Shown here piece after piece: positions 38,019 to 46,700 of a stretch of 46,700 nt of DNA (the stretch's first letter is position 1; each line of letters begins with the position of its first letter). The DNA comes from a virus, in the IMG/VR virus record IMGVR_UViG_3300005467_000015, positions 1 to 46,700 of that record, one strand, 5' to 3'. Below the pieces are notes generated by a model. That model was not told the origin of the DNA, did no database searches, and saw only the letters and a list, made by a program, of their open reading frames with translations. The position numbers and the translations under genes are program-made.

Positions 38019-38818
38019 GAGCTTATTTGGTGGGCGGCGAGGACCTAGCCAAGAAAACCTCATTGGGCTATCACATCAGCGGTATGGCCGGCGAGGATGC
38101 AGCTAATGCAGCTGCTGATACCCAAGCGGCAGCCGGTAGGGATGCCATTGCGCTCACGAGAGAAACTCGGGATATTGCCCGGTCTGATCTGGCGCCTTTC
38201 CGGACTTTTGGCCAAAATAATCTGGGGGGATTACAGGACATCTTATCGCCACAAGGCCAGGCGGATTATCTGAAAAATAATCCTCTATTCGGTATCGCCA
38301 TGGATAATCTAAATCGGCAATCCAACAATACCTTTTTAGGGAGAGGCAAGCTGGGCGATGCGACCGGACAATTAGTCAATAATGCCTTCCTGGCTGGCCA
38401 ACCTTTATTGCAGAACCAAACATCCAATCTTTTCAATGCGGTCAATCTGGGTCAGGCATCAGCAGCTGGACAAGCAAATACATCGCTCCAGTCTGGGAAT
38501 ACTATTAATGATCTGATTACAGGCATTGGCAATTCTCAGGCGGCGGGATTGGTGGGGGGCGCCAATTCACGGCAGCAGGGTGCCGGTAATGCGGTGGGAT
38601 TGTTGGGTGCCCTTTTCTCCGATCGTCGCCTTAAGAGAAATATTGTTCCACGTGGAACACATGGGAAATATCCCATTTATGACTTCCGGTATATATGGTC
38701 GGATGAATGGTATAGAGGGGTGATGGCCGATGAAATCAGGCTGATCAATCCCGAAGCCGTTATCCAGCACTCATCGGGTTATGACATGGTGAATTACGCC
38801 ATGCTGGAGGGCCAATAA
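38009..38818 (+). CDS. ejection/structural protein with S74-like C-terminal chaperone motif
   Basis: 269 aa. Its Ala/Asn/Gln-rich body ([47 protein letters not shown]) is typical of P22 gp7/gp20-type internal virion proteins. The end, [65 protein letters not shown], has the SDRRLKxxI start and intramolecular-chaperone layout of S74 proteins but lacks an obvious complete cleavage site. It contains the second parS palindrome. Confidence 0.75.
   Translation: MSLGAYLVGGEDLAKKTSLGYHISGMAGEDAANAAADTQAAAGRDAIALTRETRDIARSDLAPFRTFGQNNLGGLQDILSPQGQADYLKNNPLFGIAMDNLNRQSNNTFLGRGKLGDATGQLVNNAFLAGQPLLQNQTSNLFNAVNLGQASAAGQANTSLQSGNTINDLITGIGNSQAAGLVGGANSRQQGAGNAVGLLGALFSDRRLKRNIVPRGTHGKYPIYDFRYIWSDEWYRGVMADEIRLINPEAVIQHSSGYDMVNYAMLEGQ
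38644..38659. other. perfect parS-type palindrome, copy 2
   Basis: TGTTCCACGTGGAACA again, in the gene at 38009-38818 and coding for V-P-R-G-T, as in copy 1. The two copies share only this block; surrounding bases differ. Confidence 0.75.
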
Positions 38819-40308
38819 TGCCCATTGATTGGTCTATTCCTCTACAAACCCAAACAGTGGATGCGACAGGCGTTCTCAATCAGGGCTTGTTAGCCCGGGC
38901 CCGCTATGATCAGGCGCAGCAGCTGAAAAAAGATGAGCCCTACCGCCAGCGGATATTGGAGTCTCAGGCGAAAAGCGCCGAATTACAAAATACCGCAGCC
39001 AGTCAACAACAGCTGGGCGATGAGGATAAATCGGTCATCCTAGGATCGGCTGCAGTGCAGCAGTTCCTGAATCGTAATGATATGGCTGGGGCTAAATCCT
39101 ATTTGACCCAGCGCAAAGCCCAGCTTCAGCAATTGGGGCTCAGCACTTCGCACACCGATCAAGCCCTGCAACTCATTGATCAGGACCCGAATCAGCTCAA
39201 AAGCCTGGTCGATCAGAATGTCGAAATGGGCGCACGATTGGGGCTGTTTGGCAAAGCCCCTGCCCCCACGAACGAACAGCAGAATCTGGAAGCCTTGGGG
39301 TATAAGCCGGGAACACCGGAATATGCCCAGGCATTTCAGAAAATCTACGGCAAGGCCGATCCCAATACATTGACCCCTTATCAGCAATCACAGCTGGCCA
39401 TTGATAATGCCAGGCTGAAATTGGAGCAGGATAAGTTTAATCGAGGCGAGCCCAATAAACCGCCGGCGGGCTATCGTGCCAATCCCGATGGAACGCTTTC
39501 GTTCATCCCCGGCGGCCCTGCCGACCCCGCCACAGGCCGAAATAATGCCGTGCCTAGTGAGGGTGAGCGTAAAGCGGGTACGTTATTGCACCGGCTGGAG
39601 TTTTCGCAGAAACAACTCACCGAGGCGATCGGCGATAAGCCAGACGCTGCAAAGCCTTCAGTACTTTCTGAAGCAGTGCGCTCCTTCCCACTGATTGGCG
39701 GCGATACACCTGCCAATCTATTGACGGGTGAGGCTCGTCAGCGGGTAGAGTCCGCTCAACTAGACCTGTTGGATGCCGCTCTGACTTTGGGTACAGGCGC
39801 GGCCTACACGAAAGAACAGCTTAGAGGTTATGCACGCAGCTATTTCCCGCAAATCGGGGATGGCAAGAAAGCAGTCGCTGACAAGCAAGAGCGGCTTCAG
39901 AATGTGATTTCAGCTGCGCGTATTGCGGCGGGCCGCGCAGCAGAGCTTGGCACTAATGATCCCGGTGTGCCCCGTGGCACACAAACACAGGGGATGACCG
40001 AGCCCGGCAATATTGATTTGAATGCGCGGCCGGTTGTCAAGAATGCTGACGGCTCCATCAGTACGGTGCGCTCTATTGGCGTAAACATTGGCGGTCAGGA
40101 AGTATTAATCCCCACGGTGAGCGATGACGGGAAAATCCTCAGTAATGCGGAGGCCATTGCGCTCTACAAAAATACAGGTAAGCATCTAGGTAAATTTAAT
40201 ACGCCTGAAGAGGCCACGGCCTACGCCAAACAGCTCCATAATGACCAAGCCAAACAATATGGCGCAAAACCCAGCCTCGATGATCTGGTAAAAAAGTATG
40301 CCGACTAA
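38818..40308 (+). CDS. internal virion / DNA ejection protein
   Basis: 496 aa. A long Gln/Ala-rich helical N-terminus ([46 protein letters not shown]) is followed by a central linker. The C-terminal ~100 residues ([83 protein letters not shown]) form a recurrent domain of phage internal and tail proteins. Likely ejected with DNA, like P22 gp20/gp16. Starts in the preceding stop (TAATG). Confidence 0.8.
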   Translation: MPIDWSIPLQTQTVDATGVLNQGLLARARYDQAQQLKKDEPYRQRILESQAKSAELQNTAASQQQLGDEDKSVILGSAAVQQFLNRNDMAGAKSYLTQRKAQLQQLGLSTSHTDQALQLIDQDPNQLKSLVDQNVEMGARLGLFGKAPAPTNEQQNLEALGYKPGTPEYAQAFQKIYGKADPNTLTPYQQSQLAIDNARLKLEQDKFNRGEPNKPPAGYRANPDGTLSFIPGGPADPATGRNNAVPSEGERKAGTLLHRLEFSQKQLTEAIGDKPDAAKPSVLSEAVRSFPLIGGDTPANLLTGEARQRVESAQLDLLDAALTLGTGAAYTKEQLRGYARSYFPQIGDGKKAVADKQERLQNVISAARIAAGRAAELGTNDPGVPRGTQTQGMTEPGNIDLNARPVVKNADGSISTVRSIGVNIGGQEVLIPTVSDDGKILSNAEAIALYKNTGKHLGKFNTPEEATAYAKQLHNDQAKQYGAKPSLDDLVKKYAD

Positions 40309-42457
40309 GGCCCAGCTCGAATCCGCTTTGCGTAACGCCGATACCGCTGGGGATATTGACGCGGCCCGGCAGATTGCGAACGCGCTGAAGGCGGGGGATT
40401 ACAGTGCGGATAAAGCCGCGGGTAATGAGGGCTCATTTCTCAGCGATGCTGCCCGAGGAATTGGGCTGGGTGTCCGCTCGACTATCGAGGGCTTGGCAGG
40501 ACTGCCTGCCGCTGCCGCCGATCTTGCCGCCTACCCTGTCAATGCAGCTTCTCGCGCCATTACAGGCGAACCGCTGATACCCTCCTACCGGAACACCCTG
40601 AGCCAAGGACTGACCGATGCTGGACTCCCTACACCGTCATCTGGTACGGAGCGTTTATTGGATGCCGCTACACGCGGTGTTGCCAGCGTACCTGCCGGTC
40701 TTGGCGTGGGCGGTTTGCTCGCCGGCTCTGCAAGTCCTGTTGCTGCGGGAGTTGGGAATCTTTTGCGGTCTGCTCCTGGCGCTCAAGCAGTTGCTGGTGG
40801 TTCCGCTGGTGCTAGCAGTGAGTTGGCACGACAAGCCGGGGCAGGTCCAGAAATGCAGCAAGTCGCGGGACTGGCCGGAGGACTCGCTGGCGGTATTGCG
40901 GCCCGTAACATTGATCCACGAGCCGCGCAAGCAAGCCTTCCGGCAGGCTCTGCAACGACTGCGCCTCAAGCAGCTGCACTGAGGGCATCAAATGCCCAGG
41001 CGGAGGCTATAGCCCAGCAGGGCGCCCAGCGGATAGGCTTCGATTGGGGGGCTTTGGATGATGGGCTGAAAACCCGCATGCTGAAGAATGCACAGCAGGC
41101 GCTCAGTGTTAATTCCGATCTGCCGCCCGAGGCGGTGGCGCGTAAGGCATTGTACGAATCGTTGGGCATCAAGCCCACCCGCGCTCTGATTACGCGCTCC
41201 TTCGATGACGCCCTGAATGAACAAAACCTGTTGACTGAAACCGAGGGCCAGGCATTACGGAATGTTTATATTGAGAACAACCAGGCTATCCGTTCGCAGA
41301 TTGAAGGATTAGCCCCCGCAGGAGTGAAGGCTGTTGATGCGCCAACCTTTGGTGAATCGCTGCGCGCCGATCTGGCAAAGGGGGCTAAGCAGTCGGCCAA
41401 AACTACTGAAAAGTTCTACGAAACCGCCAGAGCGCAGGAAGGGGAAAATCCTGCGAATATCGATGGGCTGTTTTCGTTCATGCAATCCAACCGATCGAGA
41501 CTGGCTACCTCAAACGCCTCATCGCCGGTGATTTCGTACCTCAAGGATGTTGGATTGTGGACCAAGGAGTCGGCCAAAGCCTATTCAAAGGGTGATCCCG
41601 TACGGCTTTCCCGAGAGCCGACCCTCAACGAATTAACGGATTTGCGCAAGGTCATTAACAATGCGTCATCGTCATCGACGGACAAGAACGCACAGAGTTT
41701 GCTTGGCAGCATGCGGGGCATTCTGGACGATGCCGAAGCGGCGGCAGGAGGGGAGGCCTTTAAACAAGCCAGGCGCGTATTCGGGCAGCAGAAAAGCGTT
41801 TGGGAGGGGAACCCATTGCTCGTCAATTTACTCAAGGATAAACGCGGATTTCGTGGTGTTGATACGGTTCCCGATGAAGAGGTATTCAAGACCGCTATTA
41901 TTAACAGCACAAATGATGATTTCTCGGCTGTCTGGAGCCGCGCCAACAGCACGCAGAAAAACCTGACACGTGCTCAGCTGGCTAAATACATTGGCGACAA
42001 AACCTTTTCAAACATGGGCATGAATGAAGCGGGTGATGTTGTTGCCTCAGCAGCCAAAGTAAACAGCGTTTTGCAGGAAATCAATCCACAGAAGCTCAAG
42101 ATTATTTTCGGGCCAGAGAAGGCGGCGAAGCTGGAGCGGTTGAATCAGGTCGTTAAAGAGATTTCCAACCCGCCACGCGGAACGGTGCCGCAAGGATCGG
42201 CGCCTAAGCTCAGCTATTTGTACCGCAATACGTTGAGCATTTTGGGACTGGCAGGAAAGGTTCCTGGTCTCAATGTTATCGTGGATGTTGCTGAAAAGCG
42301 CGCGGCGGCGGCGGCCAACAGAGCCGCTGCTCAATCCGCCGTCACACCTCTGCCTATCGCCCCGCAAGCCGGCCAGCCGCTCCTGCAGCGTCTAGAGCAG
42401 CGCCTTGAGGATTTCTCTCCGCTCCTCGCCCCTTCAGCCGTTGGAGGCAATCGCTAA
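40298..42457 (+). CDS. large internal virion / DNA transfer protein
   Basis: 719 aa. An N-terminal short domain ([37 protein letters not shown]) is common in phage DNA-transfer proteins. Then come long Ala/Gly-rich amphipathic segments ([30 protein letters not shown]) able to insert in membranes, and a helical C-terminal half. It is the last of the ejection proteins and overlaps the previous gene by 11 bp. No transglycosylase motif seen. Confidence 0.8.
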   Translation: MPTKAQLESALRNADTAGDIDAARQIANALKAGDYSADKAAGNEGSFLSDAARGIGLGVRSTIEGLAGLPAAAADLAAYPVNAASRAITGEPLIPSYRNTLSQGLTDAGLPTPSSGTERLLDAATRGVASVPAGLGVGGLLAGSASPVAAGVGNLLRSAPGAQAVAGGSAGASSELARQAGAGPEMQQVAGLAGGLAGGIAARNIDPRAAQASLPAGSATTAPQAAALRASNAQAEAIAQQGAQRIGFDWGALDDGLKTRMLKNAQQALSVNSDLPPEAVARKALYESLGIKPTRALITRSFDDALNEQNLLTETEGQALRNVYIENNQAIRSQIEGLAPAGVKAVDAPTFGESLRADLAKGAKQSAKTTEKFYETARAQEGENPANIDGLFSFMQSNRSRLATSNASSPVISYLKDVGLWTKESAKAYSKGDPVRLSREPTLNELTDLRKVINNASSSSTDKNAQSLLGSMRGILDDAEAAAGGEAFKQARRVFGQQKSVWEGNPLLVNLLKDKRGFRGVDTVPDEEVFKTAIINSTNDDFSAVWSRANSTQKNLTRAQLAKYIGDKTFSNMGMNEAGDVVASAAKVNSVLQEINPQKLKIIFGPEKAAKLERLNQVVKEISNPPRGTVPQGSAPKLSYLYRNTLSILGLAGKVPGLNVIVDVAEKRAAAAANRAAAQSAVTPLPIAPQAGQPLLQRLEQRLEDFSPLLAPSAVGGNR

Positions 42458-43998
42458 TGGCCTATCTCAAAGCACAACCGTTCAAGCCACAATTCGAAGA
42501 TGCCAATGGCAATCCATTAAACTTGGGCACGGTGGAATTTTTCCTCTGGAACACCTCCACGCCGACGCCGTACTACACGGATTCCATCGGCACATCGGGC
42601 GGTACTTCATTGACCCTGAATACTCTCGGTAAACCGGCCAACGATTTGTTCTGGGATACCTCAATCAGCTACAAGATTGTAACTAAGGATGCTGCGGGTA
42701 CTGTTATCGATACATTGGGGCCTTATTCGGTCTCTGCCTCGGATGCTGATGATATCGGCTTTGATGAAGACACAACCTATACTGCCACGAGTGTGGGTGG
42801 CAATATTCGCAAGAAGCTAACAGGCTCCAGAACCTATTATGTCCGTACGGATGGTAGCGATGGCAATACGGGACGGACAGCCACCTCAGGCGGCGCCTTC
42901 CTCACCATTCAAAAAGCCATCGATACCATAAAAAACAAGATTGATCTCAATGGTTATGATGTCACGGTGCAGGTGGCAGATGGGACCTATACAGCGGGGC
43001 TCACTGTTAAAGGGGGTTGGGTCGGTCAGGGGAATGTATATGTCTTCGGAAACACGACCACCCCGGCCAATTGCGTCATCAACGCTACAAGTGCCGATTG
43101 TTTCCGAGCAGAGAATGGAGCTGCGTTAGTCATCCGTGGTTTCAAAATGACCACTACTACAAGCGGAGCCTGTATTGTTTCCTATACAGGTTCTTATATC
43201 AGTTGCCAGGCATTGGATTTTGGCAGCAGTGCTGGCTCGCATTTCGAAGCGGGTACAGGAGGAGTCATTCTCCCTGATGGGAATTACACCATTTCTGGAG
43301 GTGCTGTCAGCCATTTCCATGTCGGCTCCGAAGGGATGATTTTCTGCTCGACGATTACGGTTACTAACGGTAGTGCGCCCACCTTCTCCAGCTATTTTGC
43401 GGGCTGTGCAGAGGGCAGCATCAGTTGTGGCAGCGTTACCTGGAGTTCCACTGCAGCAACCGGACCGTTCTTTCTCGCCCACAAAAACGGCACCATCGAT
43501 ATCGGAGCAGCGAATGTAGCTTCTTTCTTCCCAGGCAGTATTAGTGGGACATGTAATACAGGCGGGATCATTGCAACCACGACCAGGACATGGACGCCGG
43601 TACTCACCTTTAACACGCCAGGTAATCTGGCTGTCACCTATTCGAAACAAGTCGGTTATTGGAGCCGGATAGGGGATATTACGTATTATAGCTGTGATGT
43701 GGAAACCTCGGCATTTACCCATACCACGGCATCGGGGCCGCTGATTATTTCGGGATTGCCATTCAGTTCGAAAAACGTGACTGATTTGAATCATCTTGGG
43801 TCTGTTTATTGGACGGGCATAACCAAAGCTAGCTATACCCAAATCGGCGTTCAACTGCCGGCAAACGCCACTGCGTTCTCATTCCCCGCTTTTGGTTCAG
43901 GACAAGCAGTTAGCAGTGTGGCGGCCGCTGACATGCCCACTGGAGGATCGGTTGTTATTCGATTCAGTATTGCTGTGCTCTCCGCTACAGCCGATTAA
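42457..43998 (+). CDS. tailspike with head-binding domain and beta-helix
   Basis: 513 aa. Residues 1-~110: phage-attachment domain (AQPFKPQFEDANGNPLNLGTVEFFLWNTSTPTPYYTD...LNTLGKPANDLFWDTSISYKIVTKDAAG). Residues ~125-370: pectin-lyase-like right-handed beta-helix beginning TYYVRTDGSDGNTGRTATSGGAFLTIQKAIDTI. Residues ~380-513: C-terminal domain (TWTPVLTFNTPGNLAVTYSKQVGYWSRIGDITYYSCDV) frequent in trimeric fibres. It probably binds or degrades a surface polysaccharide. Its stop codon shares TTAA with the convergent neighbour. Confidence 0.87.
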   Translation: MAYLKAQPFKPQFEDANGNPLNLGTVEFFLWNTSTPTPYYTDSIGTSGGTSLTLNTLGKPANDLFWDTSISYKIVTKDAAGTVIDTLGPYSVSASDADDIGFDEDTTYTATSVGGNIRKKLTGSRTYYVRTDGSDGNTGRTATSGGAFLTIQKAIDTIKNKIDLNGYDVTVQVADGTYTAGLTVKGGWVGQGNVYVFGNTTTPANCVINATSADCFRAENGAALVIRGFKMTTTTSGACIVSYTGSYISCQALDFGSSAGSHFEAGTGGVILPDGNYTISGGAVSHFHVGSEGMIFCSTITVTNGSAPTFSSYFAGCAEGSISCGSVTWSSTAATGPFFLAHKNGTIDIGAANVASFFPGSISGTCNTGGIIATTTRTWTPVLTFNTPGNLAVTYSKQVGYWSRIGDITYYSCDVETSAFTHTTASGPLIISGLPFSSKNVTDLNHLGSVYWTGITKASYTQIGVQLPANATAFSFPAFGSGQAVSSVAAADMPTGGSVVIRFSIAVLSATAD

Positions 43999-44279
43999 GC
44001 CGCCATCCCGGCCCTATATACTACTCGGACCAACTGAGCCTGAGTGTGTGTATAGGTCTTGGCCTGGGCTCGCTTGATATAGGTCCTGACGGCGCCTTCG
44101 GTATACCCGGTTAATCCCGCCATCTCGGGGACGGTATATCCATCCGCTAACAGAGCCAAGACCCGCGCTTCTGGCTGCAGCAGATCAAAGACGGTCGTGA
44201 TATACAATATGACCCCTAATGGCAAAGGATCATGGCTAATTAAGCGAGCGGCTATCTGGTCCTTCTGGTTCGCATGCAT
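43995..44279 (-). CDS. LuxR-type helix-turn-helix protein
   Basis: 94 aa from ATG 44279, preceded by GGGGAG; the frame opens earlier at 44354 within the upstream gene. VFDLLQPEARVLALLADGYTVPEMAGLTGYTEGAVRTYIKRAQAKTYTHTQAQLVRVVYRAG is the GerE/LuxR DNA-binding domain (LxPxExxVLxLLAxGxxxxExAxxxxxxxxTVxxxIxxAxxKxxxxxxxxxV). There is no receiver or ligand domain. It is the last gene of the leftward operon; a possible regulator of late genes. Confidence 0.8.
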   Translation of the reverse strand: MHANQKDQIAARLISHDPLPLGVILYITTVFDLLQPEARVLALLADGYTVPEMAGLTGYTEGAVRTYIKRAQAKTYTHTQAQLVRVVYRAGMAA

Positions 44280-44445
44280 CCTGAATCTCCCCATTATTAT
44301 TCTGCAATCGATACTGTCCCAATAAATCCCGCGCATTATCAATACAGGTATCACAAATAGAGCAGGATTCAGCTTTCACTATCGCAAAGCAATTATCGGC
44401 CTTTTTTCCGCAGAAGCTGCAATATTTCTCGGTTATGTCAGTCAT
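44236..44445 (-). CDS. stand-alone ClpX-type C4 zinc finger protein
   Basis: 69 aa. Residues ~9-43 read CSFCGKKADNCFAIVKAESCSICDTCIDNARDLL, the C-x2-C...C-x2-C zinc-binding domain of ClpX (CSFCGKxxxxVxxLIAGPxxxICDECVxLCxxII). The AAA+ part is absent. In ClpX this domain dimerises and receives adaptors and substrates, so a free copy could alter ClpXP choice during infection (inference). Overlaps its neighbours on both sides. Confidence 0.88.
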   Translation of the reverse strand: MTDITEKYCSFCGKKADNCFAIVKAESCSICDTCIDNARDLLGQYRLQNNNGEIQDACEPEGPDSRSLN

Positions 44446-45181
44446 TAATATTCCTCTCCAGGTCGGCGGCTAATGCAGAACGCATTGCAGCCCTCATCTT
44501 TTCAACTGTTCCGTTTAGTGTGTAGTGTCGCAGGGCAGAACCCGAAGCCTTGAGCACGGCATCCAGATGACGATCAATCTCAGAGTCAGGCACTGCCGCT
44601 AGCTGGGGCCGCGTGTAGAGCTTCGTGCCGTCGGGCAGCATTGGATCAAGCCATTCAACGTTCCCGCTAATATGCTGCCGATTGACTATTGCGACATGCT
44701 CAGCAACCGGCTCGGCCTGCGCTTGTGTCATTTCCACAAAGCGGCCATCTTCATATGCCGCAGCCAATTCCATAGCCACTTTTTCACAATTTTTCTTCTG
44801 TCCTATAAATAATTCACGTGTACCAGTTCCGCATAAGACTTTGTATGGCCAAAAACCGCCGTTAGTTGGCTCAACTCGATAGCGCTCGTGCCCAGGTTGA
44901 GGCAGTTCTGCAGCGGGCTGGTCGGGCTCGTCTCTGCTAAGCAGCGCTTGGATGCGTTGCACTCCGTCCTCAATGCCTTCGTCAGGCAGGAGTTGCGCAG
45001 CGGCCCATATCTCATGTGACAATGCAGCGGGCTGGTCGGGCGCTGGCGCATAATGTTCAAGCCCTTCAACAATCACCCTGATCGCGTTGGTGATCCAAAA
45101 GCTCGTTATGTTTGGATGCTGCCCCAACAAACGAAGCTCATTGATCCAGCCCTGCAACGATGTTTGATTACGTTCGCTCAT
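44438..45181 (-). CDS. phage protein of unknown function
   Basis: 247 aa from ATG 45181, which has GGAGAAG upstream; the open frame extends to 45319, but that part overlaps another gene. It contains two copies of a DQPAAxL linker (APDQPAALSHEIW; EPDQPAAELPQP), a middle YRVEPTNGGFWPYKVLCGTGTRELFIGQKKNCEKVAMELAAAYEDGRF domain, VDPMLPDGTKLYTRPQLAAVPD (common in phage early proteins) and a helical C-terminus. No enzymatic motif. Confidence 0.75.
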   Translation of the reverse strand: MSERNQTSLQGWINELRLLGQHPNITSFWITNAIRVIVEGLEHYAPAPDQPAALSHEIWAAAQLLPDEGIEDGVQRIQALLSRDEPDQPAAELPQPGHERYRVEPTNGGFWPYKVLCGTGTRELFIGQKKNCEKVAMELAAAYEDGRFVEMTQAQAEPVAEHVAIVNRQHISGNVEWLDPMLPDGTKLYTRPQLAAVPDSEIDRHLDAVLKASGSALRHYTLNGTVEKMRAAMRSALAADLERNIND

Positions 45182-45182
45182 G

Positions 45183-45347
45183 CTATTTCTTCTCCGGCAG
45201 CGGGGTTGTCCACCGCATACGCTCGTCAATATATTGGTCAATGATTTCTGAAATTGGCTCAAGGATTTCCCATTCAAGCCGCCAGTGATATTTTCTGCCA
45301 GCTTCGGTGATCCGCTCAAACAGCGTCTGCTCAGTGGGTGCGGTCAT
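45183..45347 (-). CDS. 54-aa small protein, unknown
   Basis: MTAPTEQTLFERITEAGRK... with WRLEWEILEPISEIIDQYIDERM; helical and acidic. Start overlaps the upstream stop (ATGA) and it ends 1 bp from the next start. Function unknown. Confidence 0.6.
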   Translation of the reverse strand: MTAPTEQTLFERITEAGRKYHWRLEWEILEPISEIIDQYIDERMRWTTPLPEKK

Positions 45348-45592
45348 TGCCCAGACTCCTTTGCTTCTAGCTCTCTAAGTGCCTTCCAGGCATAGAACTC
45401 TTTCTTTTCTTTACCAATTTGCTCGATCATTTCTTCAAACTCTTTTGATAAATCCAAGAGATTTTTATCATGAAAAGAATATTGAATTTTCTTTTCACCC
45501 TGTTGTGACCACGCTAAAAGCGCAAATGATTCTACGGGAGAATCAGCGGACAAAAAAAGCGTGCCATCAGATAGCATGTCAACCCGCATCAT
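45344..45592 (-). CDS. small protein, unknown
   Basis: 82 aa (or 81 from the second ATG): MRVDMLSDGTLFLSADSPVESFALLAWSQQGEKKIQYSFHDKNLLDLSKEFEEMIEQIGKEKKEFYAWKALRELEAKE. A beta-rich start and helical end. Overlaps both neighbours. Confidence 0.65.
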   Translation of the reverse strand: MMRVDMLSDGTLFLSADSPVESFALLAWSQQGEKKIQYSFHDKNLLDLSKEFEEMIEQIGKEKKEFYAWKALRELEAKESGQ

Positions 45593-45857
45593 GCACCTCC
45601 GGAGCGCTGGCGATGGCTGCTCTCAAACGAATTACGCACGACCAGGTTTCTGCTTTTCTGGCATCGCCATAGCGGTCTATAGCCTCTTGGACGTTATAAC
45701 CAAGCACATCATTGATCGCAGAATCCTTTGCTTCTATCTGCCGCTCCAGCGCGTCGATGTGATCGAGTAGGGATATCACTGCGCTTCCGATAACAGCAGG
45801 CACGTCAGAAACGCATAGCAACTGTTTGCGCCACTTATCACGCTCATCCTTATTCAT
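45579..45857 (-). CDS. small coiled-coil protein
   Basis: 92 aa with LLDHIDALERQIEAKDSAINDVLGYNVQEAIDRYG, a coiled-coil layout common in phage early proteins of unknown role. Overlaps its neighbours (ATG within the upstream gene's end). Confidence 0.65.
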   Translation of the reverse strand: MNKDERDKWRKQLLCVSDVPAVIGSAVISLLDHIDALERQIEAKDSAINDVLGYNVQEAIDRYGDARKAETWSCVIRLRAAIASAPEVHDAG

Positions 45858-46098
45858 TTTTGTTCACCATGTCTTCCTTAATATTTTTAAACCAGCAGGC
45901 GAATCCTGCGCATATCATGGTAATGATAATAATTACTAGGAAAATAGCGATCGCCTTCCCAACAACTTCCTCTGTATTTGGAAGATCAATCAAAGCATAA
46001 AGTCCATAGCCAAGCACAAGAGCGGCTATGATTACGGCTGAAGTTTGCAGAAACATTCGCCACAGTACAATTAGATTTATCCGCTGTACATCATTCAT
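45850..46098 (-). CDS. two-helix membrane protein
   Basis: 82 aa with two transmembrane segments (FLQTSAVIIAALVLGYGLYALI and AIAIFLVIIIITMICAGFACW) and a charged tail. One of several small membrane proteins of the leftward operon. Start overlaps the upstream stop. Confidence 0.65.
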   Translation of the reverse strand: MNDVQRINLIVLWRMFLQTSAVIIAALVLGYGLYALIDLPNTEEVVGKAIAIFLVIIIITMICAGFACWFKNIKEDMVNKNE

Positions 46099-46253
46099 AG
46101 ATTATGCTCCAACGAGTAGTCTTCCCATTGCGCCTTAGTCATCTCGCCCAATTTCCCATTTACCAGCACAATTGCAATTCTCTCGGTCGGTGATTCTTCG
46201 CCATCGTTGACGAGTGGTCTATCCCACCATTCCAGAAAAACAATTTCGGTCAT
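46095..46253 (-). CDS. 52-aa acidic protein, unknown
   Basis: MTEIVFLEWWDRPLVNDGEE... then RIAIVLVNGKLGEMTKAQWEDYSLEHNL. Start (46253) overlaps the upstream peptide stop and its TGA overlaps the next ATG. No family recognised. Confidence 0.6.
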   Translation of the reverse strand: MTEIVFLEWWDRPLVNDGEESPTERIAIVLVNGKLGEMTKAQWEDYSLEHNL

Positions 46254-46363
46254 TTGAATCCCTGCAACAAGCACCAGATAATCAAGCTAATTCCCCATCC
46301 CATTGGCCAGCCTAAGGTTAGCAGGATGAATGGCCAATCTTTGTTAGTACGCAATGTTAACAT
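46250..46363 (-). CDS. 37-aa membrane peptide
   Basis: MLTLRTNKDWPFILLTLGWP... is one Trp-rich transmembrane helix (WPFILLTLGWPMGWGISLIIWCLL). It starts inside the last codons of the upstream coiled-coil gene and ends in an ATGA overlap. Function unknown. Confidence 0.5.
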   Translation of the reverse strand: MLTLRTNKDWPFILLTLGWPMGWGISLIIWCLLQGFK

Positions 46364-46700
46364 TCGGAATTACTTTTTTAGCAATCAGAGTGACAGCTAA
46401 CTTTGCGCACTCCTGGGTCATGCCGCCGACAACAAATCCTTCCATCGCTTCATTATTGATCCTGGCCAGATGGCGTTTATTTCGCTCACGAGCGGCTTGA
46501 TCAGCTGCTTCTTTGCGTCGGGCCTCTTCCTTCTCACGGTTGCTCTGATCGATAGCATCCTGAGCAGCTTTGGCTTCTCGAGCCTTGGAGTCGATCAACT
46601 CCTGCGCCGCTTTCGCTTCCATATCCTTGATCCGCTGTTCGGCATCCAGTCGATTCTGTTCGGCTTGCCTAGCCTCGTCAGCCAGTTTCTGCTCGCGATC
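46344..46700 (-). CDS. C-terminal part of a long coiled-coil phage protein, cut by the window end
   Basis: The frame is open from the last base (DREQKLADEARQAEQNR...) to TAA at 46344. It is Ala/Glu/Gln/Lys-rich coiled coil, then a small C-terminal domain (HLARINNEAMEGFVVGGMTQECAKLAVTLIAKKVIPNVNIAY). That ending is typical of phage coiled-coil proteins near recombination genes. It probably continues the gene whose N-terminus is at 766-1; see that entry for the frame problem at the join. Confidence 0.75.
   Translation of the reverse strand, partial: DREQKLADEARQAEQNRLDAEQRIKDMEAKAAQELIDSKAREAKAAQDAIDQSNREKEEARRKEAADQAARERNKRHLARINNEAMEGFVVGGMTQECAKLAVTLIAKKVIPNVNIAY

Noticed and set aside
39966-39984. 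Third parS site
   Set aside because: TGTGCCCCGTGGCACA has 3 mismatches to the consensus, including central positions, and is more likely a coincidental or decayed copy.
1-46700. CRISPR array, insertion sequence or integrase
   Set aside because: No regularly spaced direct repeats, no transposase and no tyrosine or serine recombinase sequence found.

Overview
The window looks like nearly all of one tailed-phage genome with P22/BPP-1-like short-tailed (podovirus) structural genes, infecting a Gram-negative, probably proteobacterial, host. This rests on the terminase, portal, scaffold, major capsid, Bbp16-like cement, adaptor, gp10-like stabilisation and ejection-protein order, an M15 endolysin, and a lipobox protein. 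The right end (46344-46700, minus) and left end (1-766, minus) are the C- and N-terminal parts of what looks like a single Ala/Glu/Lys/Gln-rich coiled-coil protein. The molecule is therefore probably circularly permuted, with a few bases (2 modulo 3) missing at the junction.

Layout. (1) A leftward early operon starts near 3.72 kb, runs to 1, and continues from 46.7 to 44.0 kb if the ends join. It holds small early proteins, an ERF single-strand annealing protein, a YqaJ exonuclease, the coiled-coil protein, membrane peptides, a stand-alone ClpX-type zinc finger and a LuxR-type HTH protein. (2) A rightward early operon starts with a Cro-like gene at 3845 behind a sigma70-like promoter. It runs through many very small, stop/start-overlapping genes to 7.0 kb. 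(3) An accessory island (7.0-9.07 kb) has three leftward small genes flanked by two long gene-free stretches. The second stretch (8.54-9.06 kb) is full of perfect hairpins with GNRA loops and looks like a large structured RNA. (4) A second run of rightward small genes (9.07-16.6 kb) includes a PAPS-reductase-like PP-loop protein, NinB, a DUF1064 nuclease-like protein and zinc-ribbon proteins. (5) A Ro60-type ribonucleoprotein locus (16.63-18.31 kb) has a promoter, two candidate Y RNAs and a TROVE-vWA protein. One Y RNA contains a circularly permuted tRNA(Thr)-like module. (6) A terminator is followed by the lysis cassette (18.58-21.35 kb). (7) Receptor-binding and tail-fibre genes (21.35-28.02 kb) include a GH99/WbsX-like glycosidase with a cadherin-like C-terminus. 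(8) Packaging, head, tail and ejection genes fill 28.1-44.0 kb and end in a pectin-lyase-like tailspike.

Most notable: the Ro60/Y RNA locus with its permuted tRNA mimic; two perfect 16-bp copies of the chromosomal parS palindrome inside structural genes, with no ParA/ParB in the window; the large structured RNA candidate; a 218-codon reading frame interrupted by a single amber codon; and host-factor mimics (ClpX zinc-binding domain, RNA polymerase alpha-CTD-like HhH protein). I see no integrase, CI-type repressor, DNA polymerase, helicase, primase, reverse transcriptase or CRISPR array.
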